Source of the DNA: Microbacteriaceae bacterium
Lineage (GTDB): Bacteria; Actinomycetota; Actinomycetes; Actinomycetales; Microbacteriaceae
Length of the DNA: 57,988 bases
Assembly (NCBI GenBank): GCA_947455435.1
Contig: CANGNZ010000002.1
Coordinates: forward strand, 1 to 57,988
Direction: 5' to 3'
A program made the position numbers and the translations under genes. Below, one piece after another: positions 1-9,133 of the stretch. The notes below the pieces were generated by a model that saw nothing but the letters and a program-made list of their open reading frames with translations, did not search any database and was not told the DNA's origin. Every line of letters starts with the position of its first letter. Positions within the stretch are counted from its first letter, which is position 1.

Positions 1-564
1 CTTGCACACCAGCACGCGCTTGCAGCGGCAGCGCGAGCCGGTCGCATAGCCATAGTGCGTGAAACAGTTGGCATTACCGCCTACCGAACGGGTGATTTTG
101 CTCTCGCGCTTCGCGAGTTGCTAACTCACCGTCGCATGACGGCCTCAAACGACCAACTACCGCTAATCGTTGACTCTGAGCGTGGCTTAGGTCGCCCGGA
201 GCGCGCATTGGAGCTTGCTCGAAGCGTTGACAAGGCCACTCTGAAGCCTGAAGTGCGAGTAAACCTGGCAATTGCCACCTCTGGCGCTCGTCTCGATCTC
301 GGGCAGAATGACCTTGCTCTTGCCGAGCTCGAGATCAAAGAGCTAGACGCCAGTCGAGTCTTCGATTACTCACCTCCGCTGTTTTGGGCTTACGCCGACA
401 CACTGGAGGAAATTGGCCGCGAGGCCGAGGCGAAGAAGTGGGCCACGCTTGCCGAACGCGCAGAAAAAGCGCTGTTCCCCGAGGCCATCGGTGAAGACGA
501 AGAGGTTGCAATTCTTGAGGAGATTGAGATTCCTTCTATGAAGGAGTGGAAATCGCGTGACTAG
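1..564 (+). CDS. TPR-like protein, 5' end cut by window
   Basis: The reading frame is open at base 1, so only the C-terminal part is present. A GTG at 55 is an internal codon and not a convincing start, because the frame continues upstream with Ala-rich helical sequence. The visible part is a chain of amphipathic helices with Ala/Leu/Asp spacing typical of tetratricopeptide-type repeats, ending in an acidic tail. The stop overlaps the start of the HAD phosphatase by 8 nt, so the two are probably co-translated. From memory a TPR-like protein (Rv1691) precedes the same phosphatase in M. tuberculosis. Function is unknown; a scaffold role is only inference. Confidence 0.75.
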   Translation, partial: LAHQHALAAAARAGRIAIVRETVGITAYRTGDFALALRELLTHRRMTASNDQLPLIVDSERGLGRPERALELARSVDKATLKPEVRVNLAIATSGARLDLGQNDLALAELEIKELDASRVFDYSPPLFWAYADTLEEIGREAEAKKWATLAERAEKALFPEAIGEDEEVAILEEIEIPSMKEWKSRD

Positions 565-1534
565 CCTGCTCGACAACTTCGACGTCATTCTTGCTGATTT
601 AGATGGCGTTGTCTACGAAGGCACTGCAGCCATTCGCGACGCAGTTGACTCGGTAGCGCGTCTACAGGCTAGTCATCGTCTGGGTTTTGTCACAAACAAC
701 TCATCGCGCAAGCCTGAGACAATTGTGGCTCAGCTCGCTGGGTTCGGTGTGATTGCCCAGCCAGAAGATGTCGTTAGTTCGGGCCAAACCGGTGTTGAAC
801 TTCTCTCGACAATGGTCGAACCAGCTTCAAAGGTTTTGGTCGTCGGCGGCGAAGGTCTTCGTTTCTATGTGGCGGAAGCCGGGTTCACAGTTGTGGATTC
901 GGCCGACGACAAACCGGCCGCGGTGATTCAGGGTTTTGCCCCGGATGTTTCTTGGCGCAACCTTGCCGAGGCTTCGTTTGCAATACAAAACGGGGCAAAG
1001 TGGGTGGCCACAAACCAAGATTGGACCTTGCCTCAAGAGCGTGGAATGGCTCCTGGAAACGGAACCCTTGTTTCTGCCGTTCACACGGCCGTGGGTCAGC
1101 TGCCTGTGGTGGCTGGCAAACCCGAGCCAGCAATTTTCGAAACAGCCATCAAACGATTTGATGCCAAGCGTCCACTATTTATCGGGGACCGCCTCGACAC
1201 CGACATCGTTGGTGCTAATCGAGCCGGTATTGCCAGCGTCTTGGTTTTAACCGGCGTTAGCCGCGCCAAAGAGGTTCTCGCAGCCAAGGCAGATGAGCGA
1301 CCGACATTCATCGTAGAAACTCTCGCTGGGCTTTTTGTAAAGTATGGCGAGCCGAAGCGGACAAAACGCGGCTTCAAGCTAGGTAACTCTGAGGTCGAAC
1401 TTCTCGGTAACCGGGTGGTTGTGGTTTCAGGCGACCCGAAGGCGATCGAAACACTTCGCTGTGCCTGCGCCGTGATATGGAATGCAGGGGTCGCAATTTA
1501 TGCGTTGGACGTAGACCCAGAACTATACGAATAG
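557..1534 (+). CDS. HAD-IIA phosphatase (NagD / glycerol-3-phosphate phosphatase type)
   Basis: A 325-residue cytosolic HAD-superfamily phosphatase. Motif I is DLDGV (Asp14 nucleophile, Asp16 acid/base), followed by TNNSSR (motif II) and GDRLDTDI (motif III, metal binding) near residues 215-222. The cap lies between motifs II and III, as in subclass IIA. About 60 residues after the HAD fold form an extra C-terminal domain, as in the mycobacterial relative Rv1692, reported to be a glycerol-3-phosphate phosphatase. By analogy it may recycle glycerol phosphate from lipid turnover; the substrate is not provable from sequence. It starts with GTG inside the upstream gene. The small protein and tlyA follow directly. 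Confidence 0.88.
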   Translation: MTSLLDNFDVILADLDGVVYEGTAAIRDAVDSVARLQASHRLGFVTNNSSRKPETIVAQLAGFGVIAQPEDVVSSGQTGVELLSTMVEPASKVLVVGGEGLRFYVAEAGFTVVDSADDKPAAVIQGFAPDVSWRNLAEASFAIQNGAKWVATNQDWTLPQERGMAPGNGTLVSAVHTAVGQLPVVAGKPEPAIFETAIKRFDAKRPLFIGDRLDTDIVGANRAGIASVLVLTGVSRAKEVLAAKADERPTFIVETLAGLFVKYGEPKRTKRGFKLGNSEVELLGNRVVVVSGDPKAIETLRCACAVIWNAGVAIYALDVDPELYE

Positions 1535-1543
1535 GGTTAAAGC

Positions 1544-1687
1544 ATGTCTTCGAATGAACTCCTAGAACAGGTAACCCGCGAATTGGCTCGAATTGCCGAG
1601 CTACCAGCGGCCGAACAGCCTGCAGCCTACTCGGCCTTGCACGCGCTACTTGAGCGCACGCTTGACGGAGCAAATTGGTCAGAGTAG
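1544..1687 (+). CDS. 47-residue conserved small protein (Rv1693-like)
   Basis: A short gene with an ATG start 9 nt after the phosphatase stop. Its TAG stop lies 13 nt inside tlyA. The product is 47 residues, mostly helical, acidic and Ala/Leu-rich, beginning MSSNELLEQVTRELARIAEL. There is no signal peptide or membrane segment. A small hypothetical protein occupies the same slot between the HAD phosphatase and tlyA in mycobacteria (Rv1693, from memory), which supports a real gene rather than chance. Its function is unknown. It could stabilise a neighbour or simply provide translational coupling into tlyA. Confidence 0.68.
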   Translation: MSSNELLEQVTRELARIAELPAAEQPAAYSALHALLERTLDGANWSE

Positions 1688-2478
1688 ACATCGCGCTCGT
1701 TGAGCGTGGTCTTGCGAGAAGCCGCAACCAAGGAGCTGCGCTCGTCGATGCCGGTCGTGTGTTGATTGATGGCAGGGAGGCTCGAAAAGCGTCACAAGAT
1801 GTCTTAGACGAATCAAGTCTCAAGGTTTTAGAGGCAGTCGACTACGTTTCGCGTGCTGGGCACAAGCTCGCCTCGGCGCTAGATCACTTCGGAGCGCTAG
1901 ATTTGCAGGGCAAAATTGCCCTTGATGTTGGTGCTTCTACCGGTGGTTTCACCGATGTTTTGCTTCGACGCGGGGTGTCGAGAGTAGTTGCCATAGATGT
2001 TGGGCATGACCAGATGGTTTCAGAGTTGAAAGAAAACTCCCGCGTAACTGCAGTTGAGGGGTTCAATGCCCGAGAGCTGTCACCGGAGACTTTGAAGGCT
2101 GCAATCGGCGAGTCACCAAAATTTGAAGTGGTGGTTGCCGACCTTAGTTTTATTTCGCTCACGCTCGTGCTTGACGCCATGTTTTCGGTGGCGCCGGGTG
2201 CAGATTTCGTTCTGCTAGTGAAGCCTCAGTTCGAGGTTGGTAAGAAGTCGCTCACTGCCAAAGGCATTGTCACCGATCACCGGCTTCGCGCCGAATCTGT
2301 CATGCAGGTTCTCGAACACGCCAGCAAGCTTGGCTTGGGTGTTTGCGACATCGTGAAAAGTGAATTGCCAGGCACGCACGGTAACACCGAGTACATCCTG
2401 TGGATGAGTGCGCAGAGCACGAGTTATCCGTCAGAATGGTCTGAGAGAGTAGAAGCACTAGCCAGGGAGGGTCGATGA
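1675..2478 (+). CDS. tlyA: TlyA rRNA (cytidine-2'-O)-methyltransferase
   Basis: A 267-residue protein with an N-terminal S4 RNA-binding domain (residues about 1-60, VRVDIALVERGLARSRNQ pattern) and an FtsJ/RrmJ-type SAM methyltransferase domain. The SAM loop is LDVGASTGGFTDVLL, and the later DVGHD and VVADLSFISL segments fit the fold. The family methylates the 2'-OH of C1409 in 16S rRNA, and C1920 in 23S rRNA for the long form, which determines capreomycin sensitivity. The TTG start at 1675 is the first in-frame start after the upstream genes, and the S4 domain begins directly there. It overlaps nadK by 4 nt (ATGA). Confidence 0.93.
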   Translation: MVRVDIALVERGLARSRNQGAALVDAGRVLIDGREARKASQDVLDESSLKVLEAVDYVSRAGHKLASALDHFGALDLQGKIALDVGASTGGFTDVLLRRGVSRVVAIDVGHDQMVSELKENSRVTAVEGFNARELSPETLKAAIGESPKFEVVVADLSFISLTLVLDAMFSVAPGADFVLLVKPQFEVGKKSLTAKGIVTDHRLRAESVMQVLEHASKLGLGVCDIVKSELPGTHGNTEYILWMSAQSTSYPSEWSERVEALAREGR

Positions 2479-3407
2479 GGAACGTTCTCGTTGTCACGCA
2501 CACCGGCCGCGCTGATGCGCTCTCGGCAGCCCAGGAGGTTTGCGGAGCCCTAATCACTGCAGGTGTGAACCCAGTAATGACTCGAATTGAGCTCGAAGAT
2601 CACAACCGCTTTGCTAACGAACAGGTTTCTCCGCACTCTTCGCTCGATGGCATCAAGGTTTTAGGTGAAGACGTCGAACCTGCCGAAGTTGAATTAGCAA
2701 TGGTTCTTGGTGGTGACGGCACGATTTTGAAGGCTGCCGAAATCGTACGAGAAGCGCAAACACCGCTACTTGGCATCAACCTGGGGCATGTTGGGTTTCT
2801 TGCCGAAAGCGAACGCGACGGCTTAACAGACGCGGTTCGGCGCGTTGTAGAAAAGGATTACGTCGTAAAAGAACGCCTCGCTCTAGATGTCACCGTCTTT
2901 GTTGAAGGCAAAGAAGCTTTCAAGACTTGGGCCCTGAACGAAGCCGCGATCGAGAAAAGCGCTCGCGAGCGAATGCTGGAGGTCGTCCTAGAGGTCGACC
3001 AGCGCCCACTATCTTCATTTGGCTGCGACGGTGTCGTTGTTGCCACACCAACGGGTTCAACGGCTTACTCGTTTTCGGCTGGCGGCCCAGTCGTTTGGCC
3101 ATCGGTTGAAGCCCTTTTGGTCGTGCCAATCAGTGCTCATGCGCTTTTTGCTCGACCGCTGGTGGTTAGCCCCAAGTCGCTCATCGCCGTTGAGGTAATG
3201 GAACGTAGCGCTGGCTCTGGCGTTCTCTGGTGCGATGGTCGCAGAAGTTGGGAGTTAGCTCCCGGCGCTCGTGTCGAGGTTAAGCGTTCGCCTACACCAG
3301 TGCGAATCGCAAGATTCCGTCAGGGTGTATTCACAGACCGACTTGTTCGAAAATTCTCTTTGCCAGTCGTCGGGTGGCGAGGCCACGAAGGCGGCGACGT
3401 CGAGTGA
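2475..3407 (+). CDS. nadK: NAD kinase
   Basis: A 310-residue ATP-NAD kinase that phosphorylates NAD to NADP in the cytosol. The diagnostic GGDGT motif (LGGDGTILKAAE) is near residue 80, followed by the NE/D region (ALNEAAIEK) and the Gly-rich TPTGSTAYSFSAGGP signature. The length is normal for actinobacterial PpnK. It overlaps tlyA by ATGA and recN by GTGA, so tlyA-nadK-recN is one translationally coupled unit, the same order as in mycobacteria and streptomycetes. No unusual residue was noticed. Confidence 0.96.
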   Translation: MRNVLVVTHTGRADALSAAQEVCGALITAGVNPVMTRIELEDHNRFANEQVSPHSSLDGIKVLGEDVEPAEVELAMVLGGDGTILKAAEIVREAQTPLLGINLGHVGFLAESERDGLTDAVRRVVEKDYVVKERLALDVTVFVEGKEAFKTWALNEAAIEKSARERMLEVVLEVDQRPLSSFGCDGVVVATPTGSTAYSFSAGGPVVWPSVEALLVVPISAHALFARPLVVSPKSLIAVEVMERSAGSGVLWCDGRRSWELAPGARVEVKRSPTPVRIARFRQGVFTDRLVRKFSLPVVGWRGHEGGDVE

Positions 3408-5101
3408 TCGAAGAGATCCTTATAAGAGACCTCGGCGTTATCCGAGAAGCTCGACTTAAATTTGGCAAAGGCCTGACAGTAATCACAGGCGAAACCGGAG
3501 CGGGTAAGACCATGGTGCTTTCGGCGCTCGGGCTCTTGCTTGGTGAGCGTGCCGATTCAACCGCAGTTCGAAAAGGCTCACAGGAGGCCTTTGTCGAGGG
3601 TCGTTGGCAGCTAGACGAAGATTCACTAGTGTTCACACGTGTGAGCGAGGCGGGCGCTACCGCGAGCGACAACGAACTAATCCTCAATCGCTCGGTATCG
3701 AATGAAGGCCGCTCAAGAGCTGCCGTGGGCGGTCGCTCCGTGCCGGTTTCGTTGCTCTCTGAACTATCAGACATGCTTGTCGTAGTGCACGGGCAAAGTG
3801 ACCAGATCCGACTGAAGAGTTCTGTTGCCCAGCGCGAGGCGATTGACATTTTTGGCGGCAAGGAGCTTGAGGTGAAGGTTGGTGCATACCGCCAAACCTA
3901 TTTTGCTTGGAAGACTGCCCAGGAGAAACTGGCCGCGATGCGCCAGAATGTTGAGAAGCGTGAAGCCGAAGCGGCTGCACTGAGAATCGCCGTCGAAGAA
4001 TTTGACCGCATCGACCCGCAACCAGGGGAACTCGATGACGTGGTTTCAAAGGCAGCCCGACTCACCCACACCGAGGAACTTCGCCAAGCTGTCGCCAAGG
4101 CCCATGAGGCGCTCTCGAGCGATGTCGATGCCCCCGAAGCCATTGGCTTAGTTGGGCAGGCCAGGCGAGCTCTAGAAGGCGTTTCGCAGCATGATCCTCT
4201 CCTTGCCGAACAGGTTGAAAACCTGCAACGGCTTGGTTTTGAATTGGTAGACGCCGCCGCGGCTCTCTCGGGATATCTTGAATCGCTTGAAGGTGGCACT
4301 GCGCAGGAGTTGGAGGCGCTTCAGCAGCGCAGAGCCGAGTTGACCTCGCTCACGCGGCGCTACGGCACCTACGAAGAGGTGCTCGAATATCGCGAAACTG
4401 CTCAGCAAAGGCTTTTCGAACTTGACCCTCCGGTTGGTGCCGAAAAGGCGCTGGTTGACGCAGTGCAAAAAGAGTTCGACGACATGGAACGCATGGCGCG
4501 CCAGATCACCGGAATGCGAGAGTCGGCAGCGATGCGTCTCGAAGAAGAAGTCACCGCCGAACTCGGAGGTTTGGCAATGCCTGGTGCTTCACTTGTCGTC
4601 TCGGTTACCGACTCTGGTGACTTCATGGAGTTTGGTCGCGACAACGTCTCGATCGCACTGAGTGCTTACCCAGGGGCGGAGCCTCGGCCGCTTGGTAAAG
4701 GCGCTTCCGGTGGTGAACTTTCGCGAATAATGCTGGCAATCGAGGTCGTGCTCGCGAAGACTCACCCAGTGCCGACCTTCATTTTTGATGAGGTTGACGC
4801 AGGTGTAGGTGGCGGAGCTGCCATAGAAGTTGGTCGGCGTCTGGCGACGCTTGCAAAGGACGCCCAGGTCATCGTTGTGACACACCTAGCTCAGGTGGCC
4901 GCCTATGCAGATCGCCACCTCAGGGTTATGAAGTCTTCGAACCCCGAGTACACCGCCTCTGACGTCGTTTCATTGACCGGTGGGGATCGCATCGAGGAGC
5001 TCGCGCGCATGCTTTCTGGTTTGAGCGACAGTGGTTCGGCTAGAGTCCACGCACACGAATTGCTGGTGCGCGCGTCGTCAGAATTTGGTTCCGCCAACTG
5101 A
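3404..5101 (+). CDS. recN: DNA repair protein RecN
   Basis: A 565-residue SMC-like ATPase used in double-strand break repair. It has Walker A GETGAGKT near the N-terminus, a long Ala/Glu/Arg-rich coiled coil in the middle, then the ABC signature ([15 protein letters not shown]) and Walker B ([14 protein letters not shown]) with a downstream TH(L)AQVAA switch. I chose GTG at 3404 because the product then begins with the standard RecN N-terminus ([12 protein letters not shown]) and the start overlaps the nadK stop as GTGA. The longer in-frame start at 3374 would add an Arg-rich tail read from inside nadK. Confidence 0.95.
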   Translation: MIEEILIRDLGVIREARLKFGKGLTVITGETGAGKTMVLSALGLLLGERADSTAVRKGSQEAFVEGRWQLDEDSLVFTRVSEAGATASDNELILNRSVSNEGRSRAAVGGRSVPVSLLSELSDMLVVVHGQSDQIRLKSSVAQREAIDIFGGKELEVKVGAYRQTYFAWKTAQEKLAAMRQNVEKREAEAAALRIAVEEFDRIDPQPGELDDVVSKAARLTHTEELRQAVAKAHEALSSDVDAPEAIGLVGQARRALEGVSQHDPLLAEQVENLQRLGFELVDAAAALSGYLESLEGGTAQELEALQQRRAELTSLTRRYGTYEEVLEYRETAQQRLFELDPPVGAEKALVDAVQKEFDDMERMARQITGMRESAAMRLEEEVTAELGGLAMPGASLVVSVTDSGDFMEFGRDNVSIALSAYPGAEPRPLGKGASGGELSRIMLAIEVVLAKTHPVPTFIFDEVDAGVGGGAAIEVGRRLATLAKDAQVIVVTHLAQVAAYADRHLRVMKSSNPEYTASDVVSLTGGDRIEELARMLSGLSDSGSARVHAHELLVRASSEFGSAN

Positions 5102-5107
5102 TAGCAT
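5102..5107 (+). promoter_or_regulatory. Candidate -10 element (TAGCAT) for pyrG
   Basis: TAGCAT fits the actinobacterial TAnnnT -10 pattern and ends 8 nt before the pyrG ATG, so initiation would fall at or next to the start codon. A GGAG at 5108-5111 could instead act as a ribosome binding site for read-through from recN. Either or both may be used. Confidence 0.4.
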
Positions 5108-5115
5108 GGAGTTCC

Positions 5116-6798
5116 ATGGCAAGCGCTCAAGACCGTGGAATCACAAGACACATTTTCGTCACCGGAGGCGTTGCCTCTTCGCTGGGTAAAGGCCTAACCG
5201 CCGCCAGCCTGGGTAACCTCCTCACAGCTCGCGGACTCCGCGTTGTGATGCAGAAACTAGACCCGTATCTAAACGTCGACCCGGGCACAATGAACCCGTT
5301 TCAGCACGGTGAGGTTTTCGTAACCGAGGACGGCGCCGAGACTGACCTAGACATCGGTCACTACGAACGATTCCTCGACATCAACCTTTCGCAGGCTGCA
5401 AACGTGACCACTGGTCAGGTTTACTCGCGAGTTATCGCCCGCGAGCGTGCAGGTGAGTACCTAGGCGACACCGTCCAGGTGATTCCGCACATCACCGACG
5501 AAATCAAGCGACGTATGCGCCTTCAGGCCGACGAGATCCCAACCCCAGACGTGATCATCACCGAAATTGGTGGCACCGTTGGTGACATCGAATCGCAGCC
5601 ATTCGTTGAGGCTGCCCGTCAGATTCGCCACGATGTTGGTCGCGACAACGTCTTCTTCGTGCACGTTTCGCTCGTGCCATACCTTGGCCCTTCAGGCGAA
5701 CTCAAGACCAAGCCGACTCAGCACTCTGTTGCAACCCTGCGCTCGATCGGTATTCAGCCAGACGCCATTGTTTTGCGTTCGGATCGCGCGCTGCCAGAGG
5801 GAATCAAGAAGAAGATTTCGCTCATGTGCGACGTTGACTACGAGGCTGTAATCAGCGCGGCCGATGCATCGAGCATTTACGACATACCAAGCGTTTTGAA
5901 CAGCCAAGACCTAGACAGCTACATCGTGAAGCACCTCGGCCTCGAAGACAAGGCAGGCGAAGTTGACTGGACTCGCTGGCAAGGTGTTCTTGACGCCGTG
6001 CACGAGCCAAAGGCTGAGGTTACCGTTGCCCTTGTTGGTAAGTACATCGACCTGCCAGATGCCTACCTCTCGGTAACTGCGGCTCTGCAGGCCGGTGCTT
6101 TCGCCAACCAAGCCAAGGTAAACATTCGCTGGGTCGCTTCAGATCTTTGCGAAACCGAAGAAGGCGCACGCGCCAACCTCGCCGACGTTGATGGCATCTG
6201 TGTGCCAGGTGGCTTTGGCGTTCGAGGCATCGAAGGAAAACTTGGCGCTCTGAAATTTGCTCGTGAAAACCGAATTCCAACCCTTGGCCTTTGCCTCGGC
6301 TTGCAGTGCATGGTTATCGAATACTCGCGAAACGTCGCAGGTCTACCGTTGGCTTCGTCGACCGAATTCGACCCAGAGTCGAAGCAACCGGTTATTGCCA
6401 CAATGGCAGAGCAGATTGAGATCCTCGAGAAAGGTGACATGGGCGGAACAATGCGCCTTGGAACCTACGAGGCAAAGCTGAAGCCGGGTTCGATTGTTGC
6501 TGAGGTTTACGGCTCTGAGCTTGTCGAAGAGCGCCACCGCCACCGCTACGAGGTAAACAACGAGTTCCGCCCTCAGATCTCTGAGGCCGGCTTGGTCTTC
6601 TCGGGCACTTCGCCAGACGACCACCTTGTCGAGTTCGTCGAACTACCCCGTGAGGTTCACCCTTACTACGTGGCAACTCAGGCTCACCCAGAGTTCAAGT
6701 CGCGCCCGACCAACGCTCACCCGTTGTTCAGAGGTTTGCTTGTTGCTGCTATTGAACGTCAGGCCGCAACACGCCTATTTGAGGTAAAGGATGCCTAA
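5116..6798 (+). CDS. pyrG: CTP synthase
   Basis: A 560-residue glutamine-dependent CTP synthase that makes CTP from UTP in pyrimidine synthesis. The N-terminal synthase domain begins [16 protein letters not shown] (P-loop) and carries [10 protein letters not shown]. The C-terminal class I glutamine amidotransferase domain has PGGFG, the nucleophile elbow LGLCLGLQC and the AHPEF catalytic His-Glu. The length is slightly above the usual 535-550 because of a longer tail. It is the first gene after recN. In mycobacteria Rv1697 and Rv1698 intervene here; they are absent in this window. Confidence 0.97.
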   Translation: MASAQDRGITRHIFVTGGVASSLGKGLTAASLGNLLTARGLRVVMQKLDPYLNVDPGTMNPFQHGEVFVTEDGAETDLDIGHYERFLDINLSQAANVTTGQVYSRVIARERAGEYLGDTVQVIPHITDEIKRRMRLQADEIPTPDVIITEIGGTVGDIESQPFVEAARQIRHDVGRDNVFFVHVSLVPYLGPSGELKTKPTQHSVATLRSIGIQPDAIVLRSDRALPEGIKKKISLMCDVDYEAVISAADASSIYDIPSVLNSQDLDSYIVKHLGLEDKAGEVDWTRWQGVLDAVHEPKAEVTVALVGKYIDLPDAYLSVTAALQAGAFANQAKVNIRWVASDLCETEEGARANLADVDGICVPGGFGVRGIEGKLGALKFARENRIPTLGLCLGLQCMVIEYSRNVAGLPLASSTEFDPESKQPVIATMAEQIEILEKGDMGGTMRLGTYEAKLKPGSIVAEVYGSELVEERHRHRYEVNNEFRPQISEAGLVFSGTSPDDHLVEFVELPREVHPYYVATQAHPEFKSRPTNAHPLFRGLLVAAIERQAATRLFEVKDA

Positions 6799-7348
6799 AG
6801 ACTCACCGGTAGAACTGCCCGCTCAAAAAACCGAGCTGGTGTTCAAAGGCAGAGTCTGGGACGTAGTCACCGAACACTTCGAATTCGAAGGCCACACACT
6901 CGCGCGTGACTTTATTCGGCATCCCGGTGCAGTTGCGGTAATTGCAATCAACGACCTAAAAGAGGTTCTGCTAATTCGCCAATATCGCAGGCCGGTCGGA
7001 TCGTTTTTATGGGAACTTCCGGCTGGATTACTTGATGTTCATGGCGAAAGCCTTGAAGCCGCTGCACGTCGTGAACTCGCCGAAGAAACCGACTTTCAGG
7101 CCGCGCATATCGAGCACTTGATCACGTTTCACACATCGCCGGGTGGCAACTCCGAATCAATCAATGTGTACCTCGCGACTGGCCTAAGTCCTGTATTAAC
7201 CGATTTCGTTCGCACTGGCGAAGAGGTCAACCTCCAGCCAACCTGGGTTCCTTTGGCTGAGGCCGTTGATTCGGTGATGCGTTCAGACATGAAAAACCCC
7301 GCTGCGGTGATCGGTATTCTTGCGCTTGCCCGCAAAATGGGAGTCTGA
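6791..7348 (+). CDS. NUDIX hydrolase, ADP-ribose pyrophosphatase type
   Basis: A 185-residue NUDIX enzyme. The NUDIX box reads G(x5)E(x7)REL(x)EE in the segment [20 protein letters not shown], with the usual Gly after EE replaced by Asp (EETDF). The preceding [17 protein letters not shown] segment is typical of ADP-ribose pyrophosphatases, which split ADP-ribose into AMP and ribose 5-phosphate. It lies between pyrG and xerD, as the mycobacterial homologue (Rv1700) does. The ATG is 8 nt inside pyrG, and the TGATG junction with xerD shares 1 nt. The exact substrate is not proven. Confidence 0.9.
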   Translation: MPKDSPVELPAQKTELVFKGRVWDVVTEHFEFEGHTLARDFIRHPGAVAVIAINDLKEVLLIRQYRRPVGSFLWELPAGLLDVHGESLEAAARRELAEETDFQAAHIEHLITFHTSPGGNSESINVYLATGLSPVLTDFVRTGEEVNLQPTWVPLAEAVDSVMRSDMKNPAAVIGILALARKMGV

Positions 7349-8277
7349 TGACTCTAGCTAAACTTTCCGAGCAGTACTTTCGGCACCTGGCCGTCGAGAG
7401 AGGCATGGCCAAAAACACTCTTTTGGCCTACCGAAGAGACATTGGCCGTTACCTCGAATTCTTGGCAGGTCGCAAGGTTTCCTCGGTGGACTCAATTACC
7501 GAGCTCCTCGTGGGCGATTTCGCGCAATCCCTTGGGCAGGTCAATGGGCTAGCACAGTCGTCGGTGGCTCGAATTCTTTCGTCGGTGCGCGGTTTGCACA
7601 AATTTTGGCTTATCGAAGGAGTTACCGAGTACGACCCATCGGCAGTCGTGAAGCCACCTAAACAGCGCAGACACCTACCGAAGGCCCTTGACCTTGATCA
7701 GGTTATGTCTCTGCTGGATGCCGTTGGCTCGATGCCTTCCGAAGACTCAAATGTCGCGGACGACCCTATCCGGTTGCGCGACCGCGCATTGGTTGAACTG
7801 ATGTTTGCCTGTGGTGGACGAATCTCTGAAGTTCTTGCACTTGACCTAGATGATTTCAACGAGGACGGCATGATTCGCCTTTTCGGAAAAGGCTCTAAAG
7901 AGCGCATGGTGCCGATCGGAAAATTCTCAAAGATTCTGATCGACATGTATCGCACTAGGGTGCGACCGGTGCTTGCTGCTAACGGTAAAGGCACCCCTGC
8001 GATGTTTTTGAATCAGCGTGGTTCGAGGCTTTCGCGCCAATCCGCTTGGTCGATTATCAGTAAAGCGGCCGAAGTGGCGGGTCTGGGCCCCGAAATATCG
8101 CCGCACACACTCAGGCATTCGTTTGCGACCTTGATTTTGGAGCGGGGAATGGACGTTCGTCAGGTTCAGGAGCTCCTCGGCCATGCCTCGGTTACCACCA
8201 CGCAGATTTACACCAAAGTATCGGTTGATCAACTTCGCGAGACGCACGCGAACGCACACCCCCGCGCTCGGCGTTAG
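7348..8277 (+). CDS. xerD: Tyrosine recombinase XerD
   Basis: A 309-residue site-specific recombinase that resolves chromosome dimers at dif with XerC. It has a SAM-like core-binding domain (residues about 1-90) and a catalytic domain. The R...K...HxxR...H...Y set is visible: Arg in GGRISEVLAL, Lys in GKGSKER, HTLRH (H253, R256), GHAS (H279) and nucleophile Tyr288 in QIYTK. It stands just upstream of parA-scpAB, the standard actinobacterial chromosome-maintenance cluster, which favours XerD over an integrase. The start overlaps the NUDIX stop (TGATG). Confidence 0.95.
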   Translation: MTLAKLSEQYFRHLAVERGMAKNTLLAYRRDIGRYLEFLAGRKVSSVDSITELLVGDFAQSLGQVNGLAQSSVARILSSVRGLHKFWLIEGVTEYDPSAVVKPPKQRRHLPKALDLDQVMSLLDAVGSMPSEDSNVADDPIRLRDRALVELMFACGGRISEVLALDLDDFNEDGMIRLFGKGSKERMVPIGKFSKILIDMYRTRVRPVLAANGKGTPAMFLNQRGSRLSRQSAWSIISKAAEVAGLGPEISPHTLRHSFATLILERGMDVRQVQELLGHASVTTTQIYTKVSVDQLRETHANAHPRARR

Positions 8278-8280
8278 GCT
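8275..8280 (+). promoter_or_regulatory. Candidate -10 element (TAGGCT) for parA-scpAB
   Basis: TAGGCT overlaps the xerD stop and lies about 31 nt upstream of the parA ATG. A strong ribosome binding site, GAAAGGGG, is at 8298-8305, 6 nt before the ATG at 8312. The block from parA to der could therefore start its own transcript here. No convincing -35 box is visible. Confidence 0.4.
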
Positions 8281-8311
8281 ATAGGGGAACGTTTTTCGAA
8301 AGGGGCATTTG

Positions 8312-9133
8312 ATGGCAAAAGACACTCGATTCGCTACGCCAAAGCCGCTTTCTTCGCACGGCCCGGCTCGAATAATTGCCATGTGCAACCAGAAGGGTGG
8401 TGTGGGTAAAACCACCACCACAATCAACTTGGCGGCTTCTTTGGTTGAGTACGGACGACGTGTTCTCCTGATCGACTATGACCCGCAGGGAGCCCTATCT
8501 GCGGGGCTTGGCATTCAAGCCATCGAAGGTCAGACGATCTACGACCTAATGAAGAACCCGTCACTAGAGACCAAAGATTTCATTCGCCACACCAAGGTCG
8601 AAGGCCTAGATGTGATTGCTGCCGACATCGACCTTTCGGCAGCCGAGATGACCTTGGTTACTGAGTTCGATCGCGAACGCATCTTGAAGAAGATTCTGAA
8701 GAAGGTTCAAGACGACTACGACGTTATCTTCATTGATTGCCAACCATCATTAGGCCTTCTTACCGTCAATGCGCTCACGGCGGCTCACGGAGTCATCATC
8801 CCTTTGGCTGCCGAATTTTTTGCGCTTCGCGGCGTCAAGATTCTCGAAGACATCATTCACCGCGTTCAGAGCGGCCTCAACGAGACCCTGACAATTGACG
8901 GAATTCTGGTGACCATGTATGACTCGCGCACCTTGCACTCGCGCGAAGTCATGGACGTTTTGATGGATAAATTTGGCGCCAAAGTGTTCCGCTCGGTGAT
9001 TTCTCGCACCGTGAAGTTTCCAGACGCCACACGCGTTGCAGAACCAATCACGACTTATGCACCTACCTCCGACGCAGCCGAGGCTTACCGGACGGTGGCT
9101 CGCGAACTAGTGGATCGAAACTGTGCCCCGTAG
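8312..9133 (+). CDS. ParA-family ATPase (PldP/Soj-like)
   Basis: A 273-residue deviant Walker ATPase. Walker A is KGGVGKTTTTINLAAS, followed by the A' motif IDYDPQGALSAGLG and Walker B VIFIDCQPSLG. ParA-family proteins form nucleotide-dependent DNA-bound dimers. A homologue in this place, next to scpA and scpB, is general in actinobacteria; the Corynebacterium version (PldP, from memory) affects division-site placement. No parB is adjacent, so it is probably not the main chromosomal ParA. I chose ATG 8312 over TTG 8309 because its spacing to GAAAGGGG is better. scpA starts 11 nt before its stop. Confidence 0.9.
   Translation: MAKDTRFATPKPLSSHGPARIIAMCNQKGGVGKTTTTINLAASLVEYGRRVLLIDYDPQGALSAGLGIQAIEGQTIYDLMKNPSLETKDFIRHTKVEGLDVIAADIDLSAAEMTLVTEFDRERILKKILKKVQDDYDVIFIDCQPSLGLLTVNALTAAHGVIIPLAAEFFALRGVKILEDIIHRVQSGLNETLTIDGILVTMYDSRTLHSREVMDVLMDKFGAKVFRSVISRTVKFPDATRVAEPITTYAPTSDAAEAYRTVARELVDRNCAP

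Noticed and set aside
1374-1823. A 149-codon minus-strand frame over the HAD gene end, the small gene and tlyA
   Set aside because: It is antisense to three forward genes with good motifs, has Arg/Ser-rich shadow composition and no recognisable domain.
7927-8427. A 166-codon minus-strand frame over xerD and the parA start
   Set aside because: Antisense to conserved catalytic motifs of both genes and without any family features.
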